A program made the position numbers and the translations under genes. From Nitrospirota bacterium (GTDB lineage: Bacteria > Nitrospirota > Thermodesulfovibrionia > Thermodesulfovibrionales > SM23-35): a stretch of DNA of 8,226 nucleotides. Shown one piece after another: positions 1-7,000 of the stretch. The notes under the pieces are model-generated. The model had not been told where the DNA came from and ran no database searches. It worked only from the letters and a program-made list of their open reading frames with translations. Position 1 is the first letter of the stretch. Each line of letters opens with the position of its first letter. The stretch is taken from contig JAOUJR010000072.1 of assembly GCA_029883145.1 (NCBI GenBank), positions 1-8,226 on the forward strand. Reading direction: 5' to 3'.

Positions 1-796
1 GTATTCCAATCTTCATCCCTTTTATATCTCTGTCAATGACTGCGGTAAAATCAGGCACTGGCAAGGGCGCTGACGTCGAATCAAATGGGTCACGGCCTGA
101 AATAATGTTCATTAATATCGCAGCATCCCTTACATTTTTTGTAATCGGTCCTATCTGGTCAAGAGAAGAGGCAAATGCAACCAGGCCATATCGTGATACC
201 CTCCCATATGTTGGCTTTAACCCTACCACTCCGCATAAGGAAGCTGGTTGCCTGATCGAGCCCCCTGTGTCTGAACCAAGCGCTGCAATGCATTCATCTG
301 ATGCGACTGCTGCTGCAGAGCCACCGCTTGAACCTCCTGGCGCCCTCTCTAAATCCCATGGATTTCTTGTGACATGAAATCCTGAGTTTTCTGTTGATGA
401 ACCCATTGCGAATTCGTCCAGATTTGTCTTCCCGATGAGGACATATCCATGCTCAATGAGTCTTGATGTCACTGTGCTTTCATAAGGAGGGATAAAATTA
501 TAGAGTATTTTTGATGAGCACGTGCTGCGGATGCCCTTTGTACACATATTATCTTTTATGGCAACAGGGATTCCGAGTACGGATTTACTCTCTTTTGTCT
601 CTGCGGAATCAAGCTTCTTCTGAGCCTCCTCAGCCATCTCCAGAGCTTTATCTTCTGTGACGGTCACAAATGCCTTAACCTTCTCCTCAACAGCATCAAT
701 CCTCTGATAGATAGACTTGACTATATCCTTGACAGAGACTTCTTTTCTATCAAGCAGGTCTCTTAACTCTGAAATTGTCTGACGATAAAGCTCCAA
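1..796 (-). CDS. gatA: Asp-tRNA(Asn)/Glu-tRNA(Gln) amidotransferase subunit A, N-terminal part (runs off the left edge)
   Basis: Amidase-signature subunit of GatCAB. It releases ammonia from glutamine, which is used to convert misacylated Glu-tRNA(Gln) or Asp-tRNA(Asn) into Gln-tRNA or Asn-tRNA in the cytoplasm. The visible 265 residues hold the family landmarks in order: an N-terminal helical region ([15 protein letters not shown]), AIKDN with the catalytic Lys at residue 81, [13 protein letters not shown] at 122-134, the Gly/Ser-rich [14 protein letters not shown] with the cis-Ser at 156, and [12 protein letters not shown] with the nucleophile Ser at 180. This spacing matches the known K-S-S triad. 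About 220 C-terminal residues lie outside the window (the family is about 480-490 aa). The start is TTG at 796-794: an AGGAG (807-803) sits 6 nt upstream, and the frame meets a stop further up with no ATG between. No gatC lies directly upstream; the neighbour is the divergent secretin gene. Identification is very secure. Confidence 0.96.
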   Translation of the reverse strand, partial: MELYRQTISELRDLLDRKEVSVKDIVKSIYQRIDAVEEKVKAFVTVTEDKALEMAEEAQKKLDSAETKESKSVLGIPVAIKDNMCTKGIRSTCSSKILYNFIPPYESTVTSRLIEHGYVLIGKTNLDEFAMGSSTENSGFHVTRNPWDLERAPGGSSGGSAAAVASDECIAALGSDTGGSIRQPASLCGVVGLKPTYGRVSRYGLVAFASSLDQIGPITKNVRDAAILMNIISGRDPFDSTSAPLPVPDFTAVIDRDIKGMKIGI

Positions 797-856
797 AAAG
801 CACTCCTGTTCTGATTCTCTTTCAGTTCATTTGCTCACTGAATTTTGAGTCTATTA

Positions 857-885
857 ATTATGGCATGAGAGAATCAATATCTCAA
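857..885 (-). promoter_or_regulatory. Putative sigma70-type promoter for gatA
   Basis: Read on the minus strand, TTGAGA (885-880) is followed by a 17-bp spacer and CATAAT (862-857). Each hexamer matches the consensus at 5 of 6 positions. It would give a leader of about 50-55 nt before the TTG start. This is prediction by eye only. Confidence 0.5.
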
Positions 886-912
886 GCTTTCATGATCAAT
901 AGAAACTCTGCC

Positions 913-941
913 TTGACAATCTAATGAAGATTAATTATGTT
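913..941 (+). promoter_or_regulatory. Putative sigma70-type promoter for the secretin gene
   Basis: A perfect -35 hexamer TTGACA (913-918) is separated by 17 bp from TATGTT (936-941), which matches 4 of 6 bases of the -10 consensus. It points toward the secretin gene and would start transcription about 20 nt before its start codon. It lies back to back with the gatA promoter in the same 172-bp gap. Confidence 0.55.
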
Positions 942-956
942 AAAAGATTATAAGAT

Positions 957-961
957 GGAGG
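957..961 (+). promoter_or_regulatory. Ribosome binding site that fixes the secretin GTG start
   Basis: GGAGG lies 7 nt before the GTG at 969, which is also the codon from which a clean signal peptide reads. This supports GTG rather than an internal ATG as the start. Confidence 0.75.
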
Positions 962-968
962 AATTTTT

Positions 969-3116
969 GTGAGAAGGTTTGTTTTTTATCCTGTAATTTT
1001 TATTTTTATCCTTTTCTTATTTGAGACCATTTCTCTTGGAATGGGTCCAACTCCTTCACAACAACCAGGACAAGGGCCGGCTGGAGTAAGCCCTCCAGCA
1101 GTTGAGCAGCCAGGACGGGGTGCTGTAATACCCGATGCAAAAGAACCTCCAATATCAACACTACCGGTGCCGTCGTCAGCAAAGCCCGGGGAAACAACAC
1201 CTTCAGAGAAATTACCAACAGAAACACCAGCACCGGCAGAGGTGAAACAGCCGGCACAGGAACAGGTTGCGCCTGCTGAACGGGTTGTGCCGACGAGGCC
1301 TTCAAAGGCACCCCGGGTGCGTGCTGCAGGCGGAGCAATCACATTCTTTTTTGATGACGCAGATATCTTTGAGGTTGCTCATACAGTATTTGGCGAAGTG
1401 CTTAAGGTGAATTATATTATTGATCCGAAGGTTAAAGGACGGGTGACTTTCAGAACAGTTGCTCCCATTCCCCGTAATGAAGTCCTTCCCATCATGGAGA
1501 TAATCCTGAGACTGAATGGCATTGGTTTTGTGGAAGAGCAGGGGCTTTACCGAATAGTTCCTTTAACAGAAGTCCCGAAGGAGCTTGTGTATGCTCAGGT
1601 GGGAAAAGAACCTGAAAAAGTTGCGATCGAGCTCTTCACCTTTAAGAATCTGAATTTAAAGGATTCCATGGAAGATATTGAAAATGCTATAGGGTTAACG
1701 GTGAAAGGCGGGACAGTACGTGTGCTTCCTATCCTCAGGTTGAATGCACTCATGGTTATAGCATCAACAAAACAGCAGATGGAATATGTGAAGAAATGGA
1801 TTGATTCCTTCGATACCATGTTTGCAGCGGCAAGGCCAAAGATTTATGTGTATCCCCTGCAGAATAGCAAGGCAGCGCATATTGCCTCTCTTCTCCAGTC
1901 AATATTTACAGGACAAGCACCTGCAACAACGACAACACCAACATCAACATTAAAAACAACTACTTCTGGTCTTTCTACAACATCACCTTCTCTTATGACA
2001 TCTTCTACTTCATCACCTTATTCTACGACACCTTCTACTTTATCACCTTATTCTACGACGCCAACTGCTAAGGCGCCAGCCGCAGCAGCGCCTAAAGTGG
2101 GCGCGGCAGCAGTTGCTACTGGAACGGGGTTTTTGGTCGCACCTGATACAAGGGTCTTTGCCGATGAAATAGGCAACACATTGATAATCCTTGCAACACC
2201 TGCTGATTATGCCTTTATTGAGGAGACGATAAAGAAGATTGATACGTTGCCAAGACAGGTTGTGATTGAAGGGCTTATAGCCCGGGTAGACCTGATAGAT
2301 AATCTGAGTTTTGGATTTTCATGGTCGTTTGCAACTGATATAAATATAACAAACATGAAGCCTTTTGACAGGAATATCAATCTCGGCGGTGATATGAAGG
2401 TCAACCCCGGAGGCTTGACGACAGCTGAACCTACTACTGGATTTAGTTTTGTTGGCAAAGATCCATCAGGTATTGTGAGGGCCAAACTCACTGCTGCCTT
2501 AAAGGACTCAAAGGCAAAAATTCTTGCTGCCCCTCACATCCTTGTCTCAGATAATCGTGAAGCAAGGATTCAGGTAGGGTCACAGATTCCTCTTGCGACC
2601 TCAACAAGTGCAACTCCTATAGGTACTACCTTAGCGACGTATACCACAACCTCTACAGTGCAATATAAAGATATCGGGATTATACTTACAGTGAGACCTC
2701 AGGTGAATGACAGCGGATTGGTTTCCCTTGAGATATCTCAGGAGGTTTCCTCTGTTGGTGACAATGTAAAAATAGCTGACCAGGAATATGTATCAATAAA
2801 TAAGACAGAGGCGACTACAAACCTCGTTGCACAGGATGGTGAAACAATCATCATCGGTGGCCTTATAAGAGAAGACATTACGAAGTCGGTAGATGGCATA
2901 CCGCTCCTCAGTAAAATCCCTATTATCGGCACCCTGTTCAGCAATACAACAGACAACACCGCAAGGACTGAACTTATAATCCTCCTCACACCACGTGTCA
3001 TGAGGAGCCAGCAAGACGCATCGGGAGTCACATCAGATTATATTGATAAATATAAAGGGAGTACCAAGGATAAAAGTATAGACGAGTTCATAAAAGATAA
3101 AGGCAAGAAAGAATAA
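969..3116 (+). CDS. Outer-membrane secretin, GspD/PilQ family (type II secretion or type IV pilus channel)
   Basis: 715 residues. Secretins form multimeric gated outer-membrane channels for type II secretion or pili. Residues 1-25 form a signal peptide (MRR, long hydrophobic run, no lipobox Cys). Residues 27-120 are a Pro/Ala/Glu-rich linker. Residues 122-200 are a GspD-type N0 domain (FFFDDADIFEVAHTV, IIDPKVKGRVTF), 217-287 an N1 ring module, and 290-430 a second NolW-like ring module carrying a Thr/Ser/Pro/Ala-rich insertion at about 318-384. The secretin core spans about 430-678, with KILAAPHILVSDNREARIQVG and the conserved GIPLLSKIPIIGTLF near 643-657, ending in ELIILLTPRVM. A charged 36-residue tail follows and could bind a pilotin (speculative). 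Canonical GspD has N0 plus three ring modules; I see only two after N0, so I do not choose between gspD and pilQ. No partner secretion gene is visible next to it: gatA is divergent upstream and a toxin-antitoxin pair lies downstream. Confidence 0.93.
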   Translation: MRRFVFYPVIFIFILFLFETISLGMGPTPSQQPGQGPAGVSPPAVEQPGRGAVIPDAKEPPISTLPVPSSAKPGETTPSEKLPTETPAPAEVKQPAQEQVAPAERVVPTRPSKAPRVRAAGGAITFFFDDADIFEVAHTVFGEVLKVNYIIDPKVKGRVTFRTVAPIPRNEVLPIMEIILRLNGIGFVEEQGLYRIVPLTEVPKELVYAQVGKEPEKVAIELFTFKNLNLKDSMEDIENAIGLTVKGGTVRVLPILRLNALMVIASTKQQMEYVKKWIDSFDTMFAAARPKIYVYPLQNSKAAHIASLLQSIFTGQAPATTTTPTSTLKTTTSGLSTTSPSLMTSSTSSPYSTTPSTLSPYSTTPTAKAPAAAAPKVGAAAVATGTGFLVAPDTRVFADEIGNTLIILATPADYAFIEETIKKIDTLPRQVVIEGLIARVDLIDNLSFGFSWSFATDINITNMKPFDRNINLGGDMKVNPGGLTTAEPTTGFSFVGKDPSGIVRAKLTAALKDSKAKILAAPHILVSDNREARIQVGSQIPLATSTSATPIGTTLATYTTTSTVQYKDIGIILTVRPQVNDSGLVSLEISQEVSSVGDNVKIADQEYVSINKTEATTNLVAQDGETIIIGGLIREDITKSVDGIPLLSKIPIIGTLFSNTTDNTARTELIILLTPRVMRSQQDASGVTSDYIDKYKGSTKDKSIDEFIKDKGKKE
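2004..2063 (+). repeat. Tandem 30-bp repeat (2 copies) inside the secretin low-complexity insert
   Basis: Two adjacent in-frame 30-bp units (2004-2033 and 2034-2063) encode STSSPYSTTP and STLSPYSTTP, residues 346-355 and 356-365. They differ at only a few bases, which indicates recent duplication within a Thr/Ser/Pro-rich loop of the periplasmic region. Confidence 0.85.
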
Positions 3117-3209
3117 AAGGGGAAGATACAGAGAGTAAGGATTCTAAACAAGATACCACTTGATTATTTATAAAAAACAACTTTTTTAAACTTAAGTCCA
3201 CTTCAAAGA

Positions 3210-3257
3210 ATGAACAAAGAAAATCCTCTAGTATCCATAATTGTCCGGGATAGTTGA
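3210..3257 (+). pseudogene. Remnant of a GT2 glycosyltransferase 5' end (15 codons, then stop)
   Basis: A short frame reads MNKENPLVSIIVRDS then TGA. Its NPLVSIIVR is identical to residues 4-12 of the large glycosyltransferase that starts at 4013 (MSDNPLVSIIVRTKDRP). The match to the GT2 N-terminal beta strand ends after the Arg, and the sequence then enters the presumed promoter of the toxin-antitoxin pair. No Shine-Dalgarno sequence is evident, so it is probably not translated usefully. Reading it as the broken start of a paralogous or formerly intact glycosyltransferase gene is inference; the shared sequence itself is directly visible. Confidence 0.5.
3229..3245 (+). repeat. 17-bp direct repeat, left copy, flanking the toxin-antitoxin pair
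   Basis: TAGTATCCATAATTGTC is identical to 4029-4045 on the same strand, exactly 800 bp away. It lies inside the glycosyltransferase remnant, in the same codon register as the right copy. Confidence 0.9.
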
Positions 3258-3284
3258 CAATTCACACTAAAATGTGTTACACAT
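3254..3284 (+). promoter_or_regulatory. Putative promoter and palindromic operator of the toxin-antitoxin pair
   Basis: A perfect -35 hexamer TTGACA (3254-3259) lies just after the left direct repeat. No strong -10 sits at 16-18 bp; the 17-bp position reads TTACAC. Overlapping that place is ATGTGTTACACAT (3272-3284), two 6-bp arms around one central base. Type II antitoxins with a ribbon-helix-helix fold usually repress their own operon by binding such palindromes, so this is the likely operator (inference). Confidence 0.42.
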
Positions 3285-3315
3285 ATTTACGTGAAGTTTA
3301 AAATGGAGGATATCA

Positions 3316-3561
3316 ATGAACAGGCAGAATGTAACGCTCTCTTTACCCAAGTCGTTATTAAAGCGAGCTAAGGTGATAGCAGCGAGTAAAGATAAGTCTC
3401 TTAGCCAGCTTTTAAGGGAATCCCTCGAAGAAAAGATAAAGGAATCAACTGGCTATAAGAAAGCAATGGAAAGGCAATTAAGATTCATGAAAAAGGGTTT
3501 TAATCTTGGAACAAAAGGCAAAATTACTCTCTCAAGGGAAGAACTTCATGAAAGGAGATAA
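3316..3561 (+). CDS. Ribbon-helix-helix antitoxin (VapB-like, CopG/DUF6364-type)
   Basis: 81 residues. Likely neutralises the downstream PIN-domain toxin and represses the operon. Residues 4-43 fit a ribbon-helix-helix fold: a short strand (NVTLSLP), helix 1 (KSLLKRAKVIAASKD), the turn with Ser-Leu-Ser, and helix 2 (QLLRESLEEKIKE). This resembles short antitoxins of the form 'TLSLP..LLKRAK..A...+.SLS.LL...L'. The rest (about 45-81) is basic and polar and would be the toxin-binding tail. The ATG has a GGAGG (3305-3309) with 6-nt spacing. The gene overlaps the toxin by 14 nt, as expected for a translationally coupled antitoxin-first operon. The exact antitoxin family is uncertain, so no symbol is given. 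Confidence 0.8.
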   Translation: MNRQNVTLSLPKSLLKRAKVIAASKDKSLSQLLRESLEEKIKESTGYKKAMERQLRFMKKGFNLGTKGKITLSREELHERR

Positions 3562-3982
3562 AGTATTTCTGGATACCAATCTCATCATTTATGCCTATGA
3601 TGTTTTTGCCGGTGAAAACCATGAGATAGCCGTGAAGATAATCGAAGACTTATGGAATTCAGGACTTGGAGTTATTAGCACTCAGGTATTACATGAGTTT
3701 TTTGTTGCGGTAACTAAGAAGATACCTAACCCGATGGATTCAAAAACGGCTAAAGAGATTGTAAGTGATCTTCTGAAGTGGGACGTTGTTATCAATGACG
3801 GAGAGGGGTTATTAGAGGCGATAGAAATTCATTTACGATATAAGTATTCCTTCTGGGATTCTATGATTATAGAGTCAGCCCTGAGAGGTAATGCTTCATT
3901 ACTGTTGTCTGAAGATTTATCTGATGGTCAAATAATTAGTGGTGTTAAGATTAAAAATCCTTTTCTTGGTACTTCACGGTGA
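3548..3982 (+). CDS. vapC: PIN-domain ribonuclease toxin, VapC-like
   Basis: 144 residues, a full PIN domain. Such toxins are Mg2+-dependent RNases, often cutting tRNA or rRNA, held inactive by the cognate antitoxin. The acidic catalytic set is present: Asp9 in VFLDTNLIIYAYD (with Asn11), Glu50 in STQVLHEFF, Asp104 in YSFWDSMIIESAL, and Asp123 in LLLSEDL, so the enzyme looks intact. The ATG at 3548 is preferred because it has an AGGGAAGAA purine tract (3535-3543) just upstream and puts the DTN motif at the usual distance from the N-terminus. A longer frame from 3506 would add 14 residues that belong to the antitoxin coding region. The C-terminus (ISGVKIKNPF) is typical of VapC. The RNA target cannot be inferred. 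Confidence 0.88.
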   Translation: MKGDKVFLDTNLIIYAYDVFAGENHEIAVKIIEDLWNSGLGVISTQVLHEFFVAVTKKIPNPMDSKTAKEIVSDLLKWDVVINDGEGLLEAIEIHLRYKYSFWDSMIIESALRGNASLLLSEDLSDGQIISGVKIKNPFLGTSR

Positions 3983-4012
3983 GTCCAGAAAAAATATCTT
4001 TAACTATAATTT

Positions 4013-7000
4013 ATGTCTGATAACCCATTAGTATCCATAATTGTCAGAACCAAGGACAGACCAAAGCTCCTGAAGAATGCCCTCCGCAGCATCTCTGCAC
4101 AGACCTATACACCAATAGAGGTTGTCCTTGTCAATGACGGCGGCTGTGACCTCGATGTTGAAGAGATAAAAAGCACTCTTAGAGATGTCTCTCTGAATTA
4201 CATAAGACTCGAACAGAACACGGGCAGGTCACATGCGGGTAATGTTGGCATTGAGAATGCAAAGGGGGAATATATTGGATTTTTGGATGATGATGATGAA
4301 TTTTATCCAGATCATGTGGAAACACTTGTATCTTTTCTTGAGCAGAGTAACTATAAGGTTGCCTATACCGATGCCTTTTTTGTTTATGAAAACATAGATA
4401 CCGACGACAATGAATTTAATAATGAATTTAATAATGAATTTAATAATGTGAAGAAGGAGTTAGTATTTTCACAGGACTTTGATCATGGAAGAATGATTTT
4501 TGAAAACTATATTCCTTTTATGTGCTTATTGTTTGACAAGGACGCAATCAGAAACTCAGGTGGTTTTGACAGCGATTTCGATCTCTATGAAGACTGGGAT
4601 TTGCTATTGAGGATAGGAGCAAAATACCCCTTCTATCATATTAATAAAGTTACGGCTCATTACTATCAATGGAATGTTGAATTGCAGATTTCTCAGATGA
4701 ATAGAGACTATGATTATTTGAGACAATCCTATTTAAAAATTTTGTCTAAGTATATTGATGAAATTACGCCAGATATGATTCATGGTTATGTATCCAGTCA
4801 TGTTCAGGCAATAAGAGTACTGAAAGACGAAATTGAGAAATACAAGATTCCAGTTGAGAAATACAAAATTCTCGTTGAAAAATATAAGATTCAATTACAT
4901 ATTCAATTACATAAGAAGGATGCTCATATTGGCACTCTTGAAAATGCACTGAGAGAGAAAGATCAGCATATCGCAAATGTGGAAGGTGCTTTAAAAGAGA
5001 AAGAGACACATATCCAGCTTATTCATTCAAGTCACGGATGGAGGCTTTTGACCAAGTATTATAAAGTGAGAGATAGACTTTTGCCTGAAGGGTCAAGAAG
5101 GCGGCTTTTCGCAAAAATGCTTATTAAAACAATTGAAAACCCGAAAGAGGCGATAAGAGGTTTTAACAAAACAAATCTCAGAAAATTTCTTTATTATCTT
5201 AAAATATCCGATCTGTCAACTTTAGAAAAGAAGATAGAACAAAAACTCACACCTGAAATTACTGATCAGGAAGCTTCTGTTCGTGAGATAACAGAGCAAG
5301 AACTTCCTGCCCCAGTAACCGGCAACGATTATTTCCGCTTTTTGTCTACAATGAACAAGAAAAGAGGAGAGGACTTTGTCCCCCTTTCATATCCAAGCAT
5401 ACCGGAGACCGATATTAAGCTTATTGCTTTTTATCTTCCTCAGTTTCATCCTATTAAGGAAAATGATGAGTGGTGGGGGAAGGGATTTACTGAATGGACC
5501 AATGTAACGAGGGCGATACCGCAATTTATCGGCCATTATCAGCCACGTTTACCAGGAGAACTCGGTTTTTACGATTTGAGAGTGCCTGAAGTTCAGAAGA
5601 GGCAGGCGGAACTGGCAAAACAATATGGCATTTATGGATTTTGTTTCCATTTTTACTGGTTTAATGGCAAAATCTTACTCGAAGAACCCGTAAAACAATT
5701 CGTACAGAATTTAGATTATCCTTTTTGTTTAAACTGGGCCAATGAGAATTGGACTAGGAGATGGGACGGACATGATAATGAAATTCTGATGAGCCAAAAG
5801 CACTCACCCGAAGATGATCTTGTTTTTATCGAGCATATTTCCAAATATTTGAAGAATAAAAACTATATAACAATACAATCGAAGCCCTTGTTGATAATTT
5901 ATCGGTATGCCTTATTACCAAACCCGAAAGCTACAGCAGAACGATGGAGAAAATGGTGTCTGAAAAATGGGATAGGCGAAATTTACTTAGCTGCAATTCG
6001 TTCTTTCGACGATGTAAATCCCATGGATATTGGTTTTGATGCAGCGATAGAATTTCCGCCGCACCCATTGTACTTTAAAGATATTTCGTATCAATTCAAT
6101 ATCATAAATCCGGCTTATAAAGGAGTCATTTCAGATTATCAGGATGCAATGGATTTTTATATCAAGTCTACGAAACCACCATACAAAAAGTTTAGAGGGA
6201 TAATTCCGGGTTGGGATAATGAAGCAAGAAGACGTGGAAGAGGCAAGGTAATAGTAAATTCCACTCCTGAAAAATTTAAAGAATGGCTCAAAAAACTTTG
6301 CCACTTCACACATAATAATTTTGCGATGGATGAAAGATTAATATTTATCAATGCCTGGAATGAATGGGGTGAGGGTGCATACATTGAACCGGACAGAAAG
6401 TATGGATACGCCTATCTTCAAGCTGTTGCAGATGCACTAACTGAATATGAATCCAAAACAGCGCAAAAAAAAATCGTGTATGTATGCCATGACGCATACT
6501 TTCGTGGTGCACAACTTCTTTCCCTGAACATAATAAAAGTTCTGAAACTCAAGTTTAATTATGACGTGCATTTTATATTAAAATCAGGAGGGGAATTAGA
6601 ACCGGAATTTGCAAAATATGCAAAGATATACAATTTAGAAAAAAACTACAAAACTTTCGAGGAGAAGGAAAAGTTAATCAAGCATCTTTATGATTTAGGT
6701 ATTCGGGATGCGATCTGTAATACCGTTGCAAGCGGCGACCTTGCCAAACTCCTTGGCGAAAGAGGTATAAAAACGATAGCCTTAGTACATGAATTGCCCG
6801 GTATCATTCACAAAATGAAGATTGAGGAAAATGCGAGGATTTTAACCGAGTACTCATATAGAGTAGTGTTTCCATCAGGTTTCGTCAGGGAAAAATTCAA
6901 AACAGTAATAAACATAGACGACGAAAAGACAGTATTTTTGCCTCAAGGGCTCTACACAGAGAATAGATATAAAGAGAGGAAAGACGAAGCAAGAAAATTG

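Noticed and set aside
36..377. Plus-strand open frame of 113 codons
   Set aside because: It lies wholly antisense to the clearly identified gatA and shows no recognisable domain.
986..1342. Two minus-strand open frames opposite the secretin Pro-rich linker
   Set aside because: Compositional shadows of a biased coding region, Cys/Gly- or Leu/Val-rich with no family resemblance. The same applies to the antisense frames at 1595-1819, 2207-2491, 2738-3031 and 2793-3014.
3160..3195. Possible terminator after the secretin (AAAAAA-CAAC-TTTTTT)
   Set aside because: The stem would be A/T pairs only, with no GC-rich core, so an intrinsic terminator cannot be supported.
3506..3547. Extended N-terminus of the PIN toxin from an ATG at 3506
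   Set aside because: The added residues overlap the antitoxin gene and do not resemble a PIN domain; the ATG at 3548 has a better ribosome site and the usual distance to the DTN motif.
3229..4045. Insertion sequence or transposon with the 17-bp repeat as target-site duplication
   Set aside because: There is no transposase, no terminal inverted repeat was seen, and both copies fall at the same codon of a homologous gene start, which a random target duplication would not explain.
4764..5009. Minus-strand frames opposite the large glycosyltransferase (also 6131-6384, 6897-7295 and 7730-7930)
   Set aside because: All are antisense to a continuous coding frame with strong domain motifs on the plus strand, and they show no domain of their own.
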